Shown in pieces: positions 34,194-44,790 of a stretch of DNA of 55,169 bases (its first letter is position 1; each line of letters opens with the position of its first letter). Position numbers and translations under genes: made by a program. A model generated the notes under the pieces. That model was not told the origin of the DNA and ran no database searches. It was given only the letters and a program-made list of their open reading frames with translations. The stretch comes from Streptomyces sp. NP-1717 (GTDB lineage: Bacteria; Actinomycetota; Actinomycetes; Streptomycetales; Streptomycetaceae), in contig NZ_JAAPBF010000029.1 in assembly GCF_022695985.1 (NCBI RefSeq), positions 1-55,169 on the forward strand. The letters are read 5' to 3'.

Positions 34194-36353
34194 TCAGGCT
34201 CCGGTGCCGACCGGTTCCCGCTCGCGGTCGCCGGGGCCGTCCTGGTCGCCCGGTCCGCCCTGTGCGCCGCCGGACCGTGGCGCGGCCGGCTGCCTGGACA
34301 GCGCTCCCGGCCACCAGACCTTGCGGCCGAGCAGCACGCTCGCGCTCGTCACCAGATACGTACGGACCAGGAAGGTGTCCAGCAGGACTCCCACGGCCAC
34401 GAGGAGACCCATCTCGACGAGCATCACCAGCGGCAGGCTGGCCAGGACGCCGAATGTCGCGGCGAGTACGACACCGGCCGAGGCGATCACGCCGCCCGTG
34501 GTGCGCAGCGCGGTCAGCGCGGCCACCTCGGGCTCCGCGCCCTTCAGTGCCTCCTCCCGCATCCGGTGCATCAGGAAGATGCCGTAGTCGACGCCGAGGG
34601 CGACCAGGAAGACGAACGAGAGCAGCGCCAGCCCCGGGTCCATCCCGGCGAAGCCGAGCAGTGGCTCGAAGACCAGTCCGCCGATGCCCATGGACGCGCC
34701 CCAGACGACCACGACGGCGAACACCAGCATCAGGGGGGCGACGAGGCTGCGCAGCAGGGCGATCAGGATCAGCAGGACGGCGACGACGACGAGGGGGATG
34801 ACGTAGAGCCGGTCCCTGGCGTTGGTGTCGGCGAGGTCGATCTGCTGGGCGCTGGGCCCGCCGACGTACGTTTCGTCGTCGAGGGTGGACCGCAGCCGTT
34901 CGATGGTGGCGGTCTCCCCCGCCGACTCGGGCGCGTCCTTCGCGAAGACGGTGATCTCGGTCCAGCCGCCGCCGCTGCGGCCCCGTTCGGCCTCGGCGAC
35001 CCCGGAGACGGAGCGGGCGGTGTCGAGCGCCGCGCCGGCCTTGTCGTCCGGCGCCATGATGCTGATGGGCTGCGCGCTCTGCTCGGGGAAGGCGTCGGCC
35101 AGACGTGCCATGCCGACGACCGACTCGGGCCTGTCGATGAAGCCGTCCTCCTGCTTGAGCGCGCCGGGAAGGTTCAGCACGCCGAGGGCGAGGGCGCCGA
35201 GCACCACGAGACCGGTGGCGAGCACGGCGACCGGCTTGCGCGCGGCCGAGGTGCCCATGGCGGCGAAGAAGGAACGGCGCTGCTTGCCCTCACTGCCGTA
35301 GGCGGGGATCAGCGGCCAGAAGACGCGGCGGCCGAGCAGGACCAGGATGGCGGGGAGCAGCGTGAGCATCGCGACGAGCGCGCACACGACGCCGATGGCG
35401 GCGATGGGCCCCATGCCGCTGCTGCTGTTGAGGTCGGCGGCCATGAGGCACAGCAGACCGGCGGCGACGGTGCCGGAGGAGGCGAGGACGGCGGGACCGC
35501 AGCTGCGCAGGGCGATGCGCATGGCCTCGTACGGCGCCGGGACGCGGCGCAGCTCCTCCCGGTAGCGGGCGACCAGCAGGAGCGCATAGTCGGTGCCCGC
35601 GCCGAACACGAGCACCGTCATGATCGCCGAACTCTGGCTGCTCACGACGGTGTCGAAGGCCTGCACCAGGCCGTAGACGACCGCCATGGAGCTGACGGCG
35701 GCGGCGCCGACGACGAACAGCGGCACGATCCACAGGAACGGGCTGCGGTAGGTGATGATCAGCAGGACGGCGACGACCAGCACGGTCGCCATCATCAGGG
35801 TGCCGTCGATGGACTCGAAGACGGCCTCCATGTCCGACTGGACGGCGCCGGCTCCGGCGACCTCGATGTCGAGTCCGCTGCCGCCGCCGCCCGCGCCGCT
35901 CCCGCCGCCCTCCGTGGTGAGGGCCCGTACGTCCTCGACGAAGGCGATCTGCACGGCCTCCTTGTCGATGCCCGGCTCGTCGGGCACGGCACTGGCGATC
36001 GGGTACATCAGGAGGGTGCCGTCCTCGGACGGGATGCCCTTGGGCGGGGCGGTGAGCTTCTGCTCGGCCGCGACCCGTGCCAGTTGCTCCCCGGCGGTCG
36101 TCCGGTCGGCGGCGGTGAGTCCGCCGTCGCGGTGGTAGACGACGATCAGATCGGTCGTCTCACCGCCGGGCAGCTCCTGGCGGACCTTCTCCACATGGGT
36201 GGAGTCGGCGCTCGCCGGGAGGTAGTCGACGGCTTCGTCGCGCGACACGTCGCTGAGCTTCCCTGCGAACATGGCGGCCACGGCGATCACGACCACCCAC
36301 AGTCCGACCACCGCCCAGGGCAGCAGACGTCGGCGTTTGATATCGGGCCCCAT
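34194..36353 (-). CDS. MMPL/RND-family membrane transporter
   Basis: The protein has 719 residues and the duplicated MMPL layout: one helix, a large extracellular loop, five helices, then a repeat of the same. Visible elements are the first helix PWAVVGLWVVVIAVAAMFAG, the loop with YLPASADSTHVEKVRQEL, the GAGTDYALLLVARYREEL motif, and in the second half GVDYGIFLMHRMREE. These proteins export lipids, siderophores or drugs by proton motive force. A Gly/Ser-rich stretch (GGGSGAGGGGSG) lies in the first loop. No substrate can be named. A 16-bp palindrome about 120 bp upstream may be its operator. Confidence 0.93.
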   Translation of the reverse strand: MGPDIKRRRLLPWAVVGLWVVVIAVAAMFAGKLSDVSRDEAVDYLPASADSTHVEKVRQELPGGETTDLIVVYHRDGGLTAADRTTAGEQLARVAAEQKLTAPPKGIPSEDGTLLMYPIASAVPDEPGIDKEAVQIAFVEDVRALTTEGGGSGAGGGGSGLDIEVAGAGAVQSDMEAVFESIDGTLMMATVLVVAVLLIITYRSPFLWIVPLFVVGAAAVSSMAVVYGLVQAFDTVVSSQSSAIMTVLVFGAGTDYALLLVARYREELRRVPAPYEAMRIALRSCGPAVLASSGTVAAGLLCLMAADLNSSSGMGPIAAIGVVCALVAMLTLLPAILVLLGRRVFWPLIPAYGSEGKQRRSFFAAMGTSAARKPVAVLATGLVVLGALALGVLNLPGALKQEDGFIDRPESVVGMARLADAFPEQSAQPISIMAPDDKAGAALDTARSVSGVAEAERGRSGGGWTEITVFAKDAPESAGETATIERLRSTLDDETYVGGPSAQQIDLADTNARDRLYVIPLVVVAVLLILIALLRSLVAPLMLVFAVVVVWGASMGIGGLVFEPLLGFAGMDPGLALLSFVFLVALGVDYGIFLMHRMREEALKGAEPEVAALTALRTTGGVIASAGVVLAATFGVLASLPLVMLVEMGLLVAVGVLLDTFLVRTYLVTSASVLLGRKVWWPGALSRQPAAPRSGGAQGGPGDQDGPGDREREPVGTGA

Positions 36354-36474
36354 CGCGGCCCCCCTTCTGCGCGGCTGTCAGAGTCCGCTTTCAGCCTCGC
36401 GGCGGGAGCGGCCGGAGTCGTCGCGCGTGAGGGCGAGATGGGTGTTACTGCCCCGGGTGACCGGGGCGCGTGGT

Positions 36475-36490
36475 TACTCCCGCGGGAGTA
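36475..36490. promoter_or_regulatory. 16-bp perfect palindrome, candidate repressor operator
   Basis: TACTCCCGCGGGAGTA lies in the gap between the MMPL start (36353) and the TerB-like stop (36564), in the probable MMPL promoter region. A second small hairpin GCCCCGG/CCGGGGC lies just left of it. The symmetry suits a TetR-like dimer, but no such gene is in the window. Confidence 0.45.
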
Positions 36491-36563
36491 CGCGGACGAA
36501 GTGCACCGTGGGTGGCCGGGGGCGCCGGGAGGCGGGCCCCGGGGCGCATCCCAGGAAGACGGC

Positions 36564-37259
36564 TCAGGGCGACGGCGTACGGGCCGATTCGAGCAGCCGG
36601 GCCGTGTCGTCGGCGCACAGCTGCAACGCGCCGCCGACGGTGGAGAGCACGTCGCGCTCCGCCGAGCTGTACGGCCCGTCGGCCAGCGCGATGCGCGCGC
36701 CCTGGAGCAGGATCGACTCCCGGCCGGCGGCGGCGAGGTGCGGGGCCAGCGGCTCCAGCGCCTCGTGCAGCTCGATGGCGAGCGCGGCCCCGCAGGGACC
36801 GGGGTCGATCAGGAACCGCCCCGTGTCGGCGGCCAGCGCCTCCACCAGCTCCGTGAGCTGCTCCGCCGTGCAGTCCTCGATCCCGGCCGCCCTGACCGTG
36901 CCGACGGCGGTCTCCCGGACCGTACGGGAGGAGGTACCGCCCGCGGCGAGGACGGCGAGCGCCACCGTGTGGACGGCGTCGCGGAGCATCGCGGAGAAGC
37001 GGACGGTGGTGGGGTGGTCGAGGATGTCGGTGCCGAAGTGGCCGTGACAGGCGGCGCATTCGACGACGGGCCCGGCCGCGCCGCGCGGCACCAGCGGCAC
37101 TCCGAGCACGGCGAAGCGGCGACGGCCGGTGCGGCGGCGGTAGTTGCGGTCACCGCCGCACTCGGGGCAGAAGAACTCCCCGTCCCCGATGGTGTTCCAC
37201 GCGGTGGTGATGCCGCAGATGCGCAGTTTCCTGCCGTTCGATCCCTGACCTGGCAGCAC
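36564..37259 (-). CDS. zinc-ribbon TerB-family protein
   Basis: From the GTG at 37259 (GGAGG eight bases upstream) the protein has 231 residues. An ATG at 37274 is the alternative. The N-terminal part has two CxxC pairs, FFCPECGGDRNYRRRTGRRR and VECAACHGHFG, forming a zinc ribbon. The C-terminal part is helical and resembles the TerB (tellurite resistance) fold: MLRDAVHTVALAVLAAGG, TAEQLTELVEALA and IALADGPYSSAERDVL. In Streptomyces, TerB-like proteins of this type occur outside tellurite clusters, and their role is unknown. The start region has a TTGCCG/CGGCAA repeat. Confidence 0.8.
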   Translation of the reverse strand: MLPGQGSNGRKLRICGITTAWNTIGDGEFFCPECGGDRNYRRRTGRRRFAVLGVPLVPRGAAGPVVECAACHGHFGTDILDHPTTVRFSAMLRDAVHTVALAVLAAGGTSSRTVRETAVGTVRAAGIEDCTAEQLTELVEALAADTGRFLIDPGPCGAALAIELHEALEPLAPHLAAAGRESILLQGARIALADGPYSSAERDVLSTVGGALQLCADDTARLLESARTPSP

Positions 37260-37369
37260 GTCGCGCACCTCCATAACGCTTCGGCAACTTTGCCGCATTG
37301 ACGTGATGTTAACCACAGCAACGATGCGGCGTCATTACCTCGGCGTCAGGTCGCCACGACATGGCCGAA

Positions 37370-37397
37370 CCCCGCCCACCGTGAAAGATGGACGGGG
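37370..37397. terminator. hairpin terminator after leuA
   Basis: CCCCGCCCA (37370-37378) pairs with TGGACGGGG (37389-37397) with one internal mismatch. It starts 17 bp past the leuA stop on the minus strand. Confidence 0.65.
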
Positions 37398-37413
37398 CCG
37401 GTAAACGCTCAGG

Positions 37414-39294
<1,881 letters not shown>

Positions 39295-39299
39295 TACGA

Positions 39300-39347
39300 C
39301 TACAGACCCTCGCCGCGGCAGCTAAGGAGAAGCAGCCCGAAACGCAT
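39300..39347 (-). CDS. leuL: leu leader peptide
   Basis: A 15-residue ORF, MRFGLLLLSCRGEGL, begins at 39347 and ends with TAG at 39300-39302, 90 bp ahead of leuA. It has four consecutive Leu codons (CTG CTT CTC CTT) and one more Leu before the stop. Scarcity of charged tRNA-Leu would stall the ribosome there and change folding of the downstream leader. Leader peptides of this kind are described upstream of leuA in Streptomyces and other actinobacteria. The ribosome site is weak. Confidence 0.85.
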   Translation of the reverse strand: MRFGLLLLSCRGEGL

Positions 39348-39395
39348 GATGTGCCGCAGCCTAGCGGAGCCGCGCGGTCCGCGCGGGGCCGTATC

Positions 39396-39426
39396 AGTAT
39401 GCGGGATCACCGGGGGTCGCGGTCAA
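39396..39426 (-). promoter_or_regulatory. candidate leuA promoter
   Basis: On the minus strand TTGACC (39421-39426) is followed after 19 bases by CATACT (39396-39401), about 49 bp ahead of the leader peptide start. The spacing is at the upper limit. It is the only -35/-10-like pair I noticed in this gap. Confidence 0.4.
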
Positions 39427-39497
39427 ATTGCCCGGAAAAGCACCGATCCGCCCGTCCGTGCCGGGCTCCCGTGGGCCTCCCCGGCTTCGAGCGGCTG

Positions 39498-39515
39498 CGA
39501 CGGCCGCGGCCGTCG
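39498..39515. terminator. short hairpin after era
   Basis: CGACGGCCGCGGCCGTCG is a perfect 18-bp palindrome that folds as seven pairs with a CGCG loop, 13 bp beyond the era stop on the minus strand. Confidence 0.5.
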
Positions 39516-39528
39516 TCGTCGGTCCCGC

Positions 39529-40482
39529 TCAGAAACCGAGCTTGCGCAGCTGTTTGGGGTCGCGCTGCCAGTCCTTCGCGACCTTGACGTGCAGGTCCAG
39601 GAAGACCGGCGTGCCCAGCAGCGCCTCGATGTGCTTGCGGGACTTCGTCCCGACCTCCTTGAGCCGCTTGCCCTTGGGGCCGATGATGATCCCCTTCTGG
39701 CTCGGCCGCTCGATGTAGACGTTCGCGTGGATGTCCAGCAGCGGCTTGTCCGCCGGCCGGTCCTCGCGCGGCAGCATCTCCTCGACCACCACCGCGATCG
39801 AGTGCGGCAGCTCGTCCCGTACGCCTTCGAGCGCGGCCTCGCGGATCAGCTCGGCCACCATCACCATCTCGGGCTCGTCGGTGAGGTCGCCCTCCGGGTA
39901 GAGCGGCGGGCTCTGCGGCAGCAGCGGGACCAGCAGCTCGGCGACGAGGTCCACCTGGTCGCCGCTGACGGCGGAGACCGGGACGATCTCCGCCCACTCG
40001 AAGCCCAGCTCCTTGCCGAGCTGGTCGATCGCGATCAGCTGCTCCGCCAGCACGCGGGAGTCGACGAGGTCGGTCTTCGTGACGAGCGCGACCTTCGGCG
40101 TCTTCCTGATCCCGGCGAGCTCCTTGGCGATGAAGCGGTCACCGGGGCCGAGCTTCTGGTCCGCGGGCACGCAGAAACCGATGACGTCGACCTCGGCCCA
40201 GGTGGTCCGTACGACGTCGTTCAGCCGCTCGCCGAGCAGCGTGCGCGGCTTGTGGAGACCGGGGGTGTCGACCAGGATCAGCTGCGCCTCGGGCCGGTGC
40301 ACGATGCCGCGCACCGTGTGGCGCGTGGTCTGCGGCCGGCTCGACGTGATGGCCACCTTCTGGCCGACCAGAGCGTTCGTGAGGGTGGACTTGCCCGCGT
40401 TGGGGCGACCGACGAAACAGGCGAAACCGGCCCGGTGGGGGGCTTCGGACGTCTCGGGAGACGAAGGTGTACGAGCGCTCAT
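39529..40482 (-). CDS. era: GTPase Era
   Basis: From the ATG at 40482 (GGGAGA nine bases upstream) the protein has 317 residues. GTPase motifs are G1 GRPNAGKST, G2 around TSSRPQTTRH, G3 VDTPGLHKP and G4 TKTD. The C-terminal KH domain has IIIGPKGKRLKEVGTKSR. Era binds the 3' end of 16S rRNA and is needed for 30S assembly. It follows the cytidine-deaminase-like gene by 69 bp on the same strand. The normal neighbours ybeY and phoH are a few kb upstream. Confidence 0.97.
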   Translation of the reverse strand: MSARTPSSPETSEAPHRAGFACFVGRPNAGKSTLTNALVGQKVAITSSRPQTTRHTVRGIVHRPEAQLILVDTPGLHKPRTLLGERLNDVVRTTWAEVDVIGFCVPADQKLGPGDRFIAKELAGIRKTPKVALVTKTDLVDSRVLAEQLIAIDQLGKELGFEWAEIVPVSAVSGDQVDLVAELLVPLLPQSPPLYPEGDLTDEPEMVMVAELIREAALEGVRDELPHSIAVVVEEMLPREDRPADKPLLDIHANVYIERPSQKGIIIGPKGKRLKEVGTKSRKHIEALLGTPVFLDLHVKVAKDWQRDPKQLRKLGF

Positions 40483-40551
40483 GGCGCCCATTCTCCCCGA
40501 TCGCCCCGCCGCCGCCGACCAGTCGGCCCGGAGACGGACGCTCCGGACGCC

Positions 40552-40905
40552 TCAGCCGGCGGTGACGGTCTGCCGCACGGTCCCGTCGGGAGCGGCCACC
40601 AGCACGGGCGTCCCGGGCCCGCCGAGATCGCGTACGGCGGCGCGGTCCTCCTCGCTCGGCGCCTCGGCGTCGGTGACCACGGCGGCGGCCTCCAGCGAGG
40701 TGGCGCCGCTCGCGACGGCCATGGCGACGGCGGTCCGCAGCGCGCTGAGCTTCAGGGAGTCGAGGCCGACGGTCCCCGCGACATAGGTCCGCCCGGTGTC
40801 GTCCCGCACGGCCGCCCCCTCGGGCACCCCGTTACGGGCACGGGCGCTGCGGGCCAGCGTGATGATCTTGCGGTCCTCGGGATCGAGGTCGGTGCTCTGC
40901 GTCAT
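40552..40905 (-). CDS. cytidine-deaminase-fold protein lacking the catalytic zinc motif
   Basis: The protein has 117 residues. The pattern of strands (ITLARSARARNGVPEGAAVRDDTGRTYVAGTVGLDSLKLSALRTAVAMAVASG) resembles cytidine deaminase, where the corresponding position carries the HAE and PCxxC zinc ligands. Here there are no cysteines at all and no HAE. It therefore should not deaminate nucleosides. A protein of this type next to era is conserved in actinomycetes, which suggests a role linked to Era or ribosome assembly, but that is inference. It could also be a degenerate enzyme kept for binding. Confidence 0.8.
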   Translation of the reverse strand: MTQSTDLDPEDRKIITLARSARARNGVPEGAAVRDDTGRTYVAGTVGLDSLKLSALRTAVAMAVASGATSLEAAAVVTDAEAPSEEDRAAVRDLGGPGTPVLVAAPDGTVRQTVTAG

Positions 40906-40952
40906 GGCCCGAGCATAGAGAGCCGCGCGACCGGCGGCGCGGCCCGCCCTCG

Positions 40953-41321
40953 TCAGCCGAGAAGACAGAAGGGATGGCCCGCCGGATCGGCGAAGACCCG
41001 CCACCCGGCGGGGTCGACGTGGAGCAACGTCGCGCCGAGGGCGAGGACTTGCTCCTGGGCCCGGCCGATGTCCTCGACGTCGAGATCCAGATGGAACTGC
41101 TGCGGATACGCGGCGTCCGGCCACCGCGGCGCCCGGTACCCCGGCACCCGCTGGAAGGCGAACACGGGACCGTCCCCGGTGTGCAGGGTGGCGAAGCCGT
41201 CGCCCACGGCCCACCGGGGATCGGGCCGGTCGACCTCGCCGCCGAGCAGCGACTGGTAGAACAGCGCGAGTGCCCCCGCGTCGGGGCAGTCCAGCACCAC
41301 GCACTGCAGTTTGCCGATCAC
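40953..41321 (-). CDS. VOC (glyoxalase/bleomycin resistance-like) protein
   Basis: From a GTG at 41321 the protein has 122 residues: two beta-alpha-beta-beta-beta halves typical of the VOC fold. The first half has LQCVVLDCPDAGALALFYQSLLGGEV, the second FHLDLDVEDIGRAQEQVLALGATLL and the ending VFADPAGHPFCLL. Members bind metals or small ligands and range from dioxygenases to antibiotic-binding proteins; the substrate is unknown. It lies 47 bp upstream of the deaminase-like gene on the same strand. Confidence 0.85.
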   Translation of the reverse strand: MIGKLQCVVLDCPDAGALALFYQSLLGGEVDRPDPRWAVGDGFATLHTGDGPVFAFQRVPGYRAPRWPDAAYPQQFHLDLDVEDIGRAQEQVLALGATLLHVDPAGWRVFADPAGHPFCLLG

Positions 41322-41648
41322 TGATCGATTGTCCTTCCGACGGCGGGGAACCCGGATGACGGTCGTCCGGGCGGACGGTGCTCCACCGTCACCGGAGCAC
41401 TGTCGGCACACGGAGCGCAGCGCCCGCCTGACGCAGCGTTGAATTCCGCGATTCCGGCATCACGCACGAGCCATAGATCACATGAACGCCATCCCAACAA
41501 AGCATGAAATACCCATGTCTTCTAGCTTTTGATCTCGGGTATCGTCCCGTACCACGCGGCCCGGTCACTGACCAGGACCGGTGCCGGTGGGGGAGAGCGC
41601 TTGCCGGGCTCCCAGACAGGTGTGTCTGAGCAAACGAGGAAGAAGGTC
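41322..41648. other. 327-bp intergenic region between divergent genes, AT-richer in the middle
   Basis: No gene is supported. The part from about 41440 to 41530 is clearly lower in GC than its surroundings and probably carries the promoter of the pyruvyl-transferase gene and that of the VOC gene on the other strand. No recognisable operator was found. Confidence 0.5.
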
Positions 41649-43055
41649 ATGAAGCGCATACTCATACGCTCTGGTAAGAGCCCGTTCTACGTCGCCAGCC
41701 AGCAGGAGTTCATCCAGAAGGACCTGATCGGCACGAACTCCGGGAACCTGCTCTTCAGCGACGCCGCGCACAAGATCCTCCTCACCGAGCGCACCGAGAT
41801 CACCTCCAACGGGCTCAGCACCGTCCCGACCGCCGAGCGTGCGCGGCAGATCAATGAGCAGTACGACGTCTTCGTCGTCCCTCTCGCCAATGCCTTCCGT
41901 CCGTCCTTCAAGGGCGCGCTGGACAAGCTGTCCACCCTCATCGAGCAGCTCACCATCCCCGTCGTCGTCGTGGGCGTGGGCGCGCAGGCGACCCATGACT
42001 ACAACACCGCCAAACTGGGGCCCATCGAGACCTCCGTCAAGCGGTTCGTCAAGGCCGTCCTGGACAGGTCCGCCTCCATGGGTGTGCGCGGTGAACTGAC
42101 CGCCTCCTACCTGGAGCGGCTCGGTTTCAAGAAGCACATCGAGGTCATCGGCTGTCCGTCGATGTTCCTCCACGGCGACACCTTCCCGACGCCCCGGAAC
42201 CCGGGCACGATCGACGCCCACTCCCGGATCGTGATCAACATGTCGCCGGGCGCGACGACCGTCGGCGACCTGGAGGGCCTGGCCCGCCACGCGCTGGAAC
42301 GGTTCCCGCACCTCAGGTACTACGCGCAGAACCTCGCCGACGCCGAGATCCTCTTCTGGGGCGACACTTCCGCCGTCACCGGCCCGAAGACCCGCTTCCC
42401 CCGCCGGCTGACCCACCCGCTGTTCGAGGAGAACCGGGTCAGGGTCCCGCTGGATCCCAAGACATGGATGGACGAGCTGGCGACGTACGACTTCGTCTAC
42501 GGCACCCGCATCCACGGCAACATCGCGCCGCTGCTCGCCGGCACCCCCAGCGTCGTGCTCGTCCACGACTCGCGGACCCTGGAACTGTGCCGCTACTTCG
42601 GCATACCGCACCGGATGCTCAGCGCCACACCCGCCGACATCCACCCGCAGGAGCTGTACGACCAGGCCGACTTCAGCGAGATGCTGAACGGGCACAAGGA
42701 GCGCTTCGACCGCTTCGTCGGCTTCCTCGACAGGAACGGTCTGGAGAACACCTTCACGCACGGCGACGGCGGCGCCGCGTTCGACCTGCGGCTCGGCGCG
42801 CTCGACCTCCCGCCGTCCCTCGGGGTGTGGGACGGCACGGACGACGGATCGCTGCACTACCGCTTCAGCCGGCTGCACGAGCGCCACACCGTCACCGACC
42901 GCCGCATAGAGATGCTCACCAAGAAGAACAACGAACTCCAGAAGAAGCTGAACTCCATGGAGCGGCGGCTGGCCGATCTGGAGAACGGCTCGCCGCTGCG
43001 GATCGGTCCGGCGGTCCGGCGTCAGGTGCGCCGCCGGCTGCGGCCCAACAACTGA
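41649..43055 (+). CDS. polysaccharide pyruvyl transferase family protein
   Basis: The protein has 468 residues. The fold is recognisable by the N-terminal nucleotide-type strand RILIRSGKSPFYVASQ, the IPVVVVGVGAQATHDYN segment, SASMGVRGELTASYLERLG, VIGCPSMFL, and the conserved late motif FVYGTRIHGNIAPLLAGTPSVVL. In this family the enzymes transfer pyruvate from PEP to sugars, or act in related wall and capsule decoration. The C-terminal ~60 residues form a coiled coil (RRIEMLTKKNNELQKKLNSMERR) and a basic tail. It is the only plus-strand gene in a long minus-strand run and has no glycan-biosynthesis neighbours, suggesting an accessory insertion. The ATG has a purine-rich site upstream (GAGGAAGAAGG). 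Confidence 0.85.
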   Translation: MKRILIRSGKSPFYVASQQEFIQKDLIGTNSGNLLFSDAAHKILLTERTEITSNGLSTVPTAERARQINEQYDVFVVPLANAFRPSFKGALDKLSTLIEQLTIPVVVVGVGAQATHDYNTAKLGPIETSVKRFVKAVLDRSASMGVRGELTASYLERLGFKKHIEVIGCPSMFLHGDTFPTPRNPGTIDAHSRIVINMSPGATTVGDLEGLARHALERFPHLRYYAQNLADAEILFWGDTSAVTGPKTRFPRRLTHPLFEENRVRVPLDPKTWMDELATYDFVYGTRIHGNIAPLLAGTPSVVLVHDSRTLELCRYFGIPHRMLSATPADIHPQELYDQADFSEMLNGHKERFDRFVGFLDRNGLENTFTHGDGGAAFDLRLGALDLPPSLGVWDGTDDGSLHYRFSRLHERHTVTDRRIEMLTKKNNELQKKLNSMERRLADLENGSPLRIGPAVRRQVRRRLRPNN

Positions 43056-43068
43056 CCCGCCCCTGCTG

Positions 43069-43130
43069 GGCCGTGTTTCGAAAGTCCCGCCTGGCCTACG
43101 GGCGGACGGCGCTACTTTCGAAACACGGCC
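43069..43130. repeat. 17-bp inverted repeat, terminator or mobile-element trace
   Basis: GGCCGTGTTTCGAAAGT (43069-43085) is repeated in inverted orientation at 43114-43130 without mismatch. Inside the 28-base loop a second stem CCGCC/GGCGG forms. It starts 13 bp past the pyruvyl-transferase stop and touches the stop of the convergent mmcQ-like gene, so it can terminate both. The AT-containing perfect arms also resemble ends of a small mobile element. Confidence 0.75.
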
Positions 43131-43507
43131 TACGGCCGGTCCAGCCGGAGGCGCTCCGCCTTCGGCAGACCGGCCACCACGAGGTCGTAGCTGTCCTCGA
43201 TCAGCTCGCGCACCGTCCCGGCGGGCAGCCCGGCGACGGTGACCGTGTTCCAGTGCCGCTTGTTGAGGTGCCAGCCGGGGACGATCCCGGGATGGGCGGC
43301 ACGGAGCCGGATCGCTTCGTCCGGATCGCACTTGAGCGAGACCTTCAGCGGCTCCGCGTCCAGCGCCGTGAGCGCGAACACCTTCCCCGTCACCTTGAAG
43401 ACAGAGGTCTCCGGGTTGAAGGGGAACTCCTCCGTCACGGCGTTGAACTCCAGGCAGAACGCGCGCAGTTCGTCCCGCGACAGCGATCCGTGCCGGGAGC
43501 GGCTCAC
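43130..43507 (-). CDS. MmcQ/YjbR family protein
   Basis: The protein has 125 residues with the YjbR fold: RDELRAFCLEFNAVTEEFPFNPETSVFKVTGKVFAL, LKCDPDEAIRLRAAHPGIVPGWHLNKRHWNTV, and the C-terminal ELIEDSYDLVVAGLPKAERLRL. YjbR-like proteins may bind DNA and are often called MmcQ, but their role is unproven. Its start overlaps the stop of the CBS-domain gene by four bases, putting it at the end of the phoH-ybeY-CBS operon. Confidence 0.88.
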   Translation of the reverse strand: MSRSRHGSLSRDELRAFCLEFNAVTEEFPFNPETSVFKVTGKVFALTALDAEPLKVSLKCDPDEAIRLRAAHPGIVPGWHLNKRHWNTVTVAGLPAGTVRELIEDSYDLVVAGLPKAERLRLDRP

Positions 43508-44790
43508 CGCGCCGTCGTCCGCTCGGCCGGCTCCGCGAGGACCGTCACGATCTTGTTCCGCCGGCCGGCCGGGGACTCCGCCGTCAGCCGCAGCGTGCGC
43601 CCGTCCGGCAGCTCCACCAGCGCGCTGGCCCCGGCGATCGGCACCCGTCCGAGCGCCTTGGCGAGCAGACCGCCGACCGTCTCCACGTCCTCGTCGTCGA
43701 ACTCGTCGAGCCCGTACAGCTCCCCGAGATCGCCGATGTCGAGCCGTGCCGTGACCCGGTAGGAGTCGGTGCCCGTCTCCTCGACGGGCGGCAGCTCACG
43801 GTCGTACTCGTCCGTGATCTCGCCGACGATCTCCTCCAGGATGTCCTCGATCGTCACGATGCCGGCGGTGCCGCCGTACTCGTCGATGACGACGGCGACG
43901 TGATTGCGCTCCTGCTGCATCTCCCGCAGCAGATCGCCCGCGTTCTTCGTGTCCGGCACGAACGCCGCCGGGCGCATCGCCGTGGAGACCAGATCGGCCT
44001 CGGAGTCGCGGTTGATGTGCGTCTTCCTGACGAGGTCCTTGAGGTAGACGATGCCGACGATGTCGTCCTCGTTCTCCCCCGTGACCGGGATCCGGGAGAA
44101 GCCGGAGCGCAGGGCCAGCGTCAGGGCCTGCCTGATCGTCTTGTAGCGCTCGATGCAGACCAGGTCGGTGCGCGGGACCATGACCTCCCGCACCAGGGTG
44201 TCCCCGAGTTCGAAGACCGAGTGCACCATCCGGCGCTCGTCGTCCTCGATGAGCGACTCCTGCTCGGCGAGGTCGACCATCGCCCGCAGCTCGGCCTCGC
44301 TCGCGAAGGGTCCCTTGCGGAAGCCCTTGCCCGGCGTCAGCGCGTTGCCCAGGAGGATCAGCAGCTGCGGGACCGGCCCCATGATCCGGGCCAGCGGCAG
44401 CAGCACGTACGCCGCCGCGGTCGCCGTGTTCAGCGGGTGCTGGCGGCCGATGGTGCGCGGCGAGACGCCGACGGCGACATAGCTCACGAGGACCATCACG
44501 CCGATCGCGACGAGCAGCGCGGCCCAGGTCTCCTTGAACTCCTCCAGGCAGACGTACGTGACGATCACCCCCGCCGCCATCTCGCACGCGACACGCACCA
44601 GCAGCGCCACGTTGAGATACCGCGTCGGGTCGGCGGCGATCTGCGCCAGCTTGTCGGCGCCGCGCCGCCCCGAGCGCTCGGCCTCCGCCGCCCGGAACGT
44701 GGAGACGCGGGCGAGCCCCGCCTCGGCGCAGGCCGCCAGCCAGGCGACGACGACCAGCGCGACCGCCCCGATGATCAGTTGCGTGATCAC
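43504..44790 (-). CDS. CNNM/CorC-type membrane protein with paired CBS domains
   Basis: The protein has 428 residues from a GTG at 44790 overlapping the ybeY stop. The N-terminal DUF21 part has about four membrane helices ([26 protein letters not shown]). CBS pair: [21 protein letters not shown] to [10 protein letters not shown], and [23 protein letters not shown] to [14 protein letters not shown]. The C-terminal CorC_HlyC domain has [18 protein letters not shown]. Family members are implicated in Mg2+/Co2+ efflux. The gene is placed between ybeY and mmcQ as in other actinomycetes. Confidence 0.93.
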   Translation of the reverse strand: MITQLIIGAVALVVVAWLAACAEAGLARVSTFRAAEAERSGRRGADKLAQIAADPTRYLNVALLVRVACEMAAGVIVTYVCLEEFKETWAALLVAIGVMVLVSYVAVGVSPRTIGRQHPLNTATAAAYVLLPLARIMGPVPQLLILLGNALTPGKGFRKGPFASEAELRAMVDLAEQESLIEDDERRMVHSVFELGDTLVREVMVPRTDLVCIERYKTIRQALTLALRSGFSRIPVTGENEDDIVGIVYLKDLVRKTHINRDSEADLVSTAMRPAAFVPDTKNAGDLLREMQQERNHVAVVIDEYGGTAGIVTIEDILEEIVGEITDEYDRELPPVEETGTDSYRVTARLDIGDLGELYGLDEFDDEDVETVGGLLAKALGRVPIAGASALVELPDGRTLRLTAESPAGRRNKIVTVLAEPAERTTAR

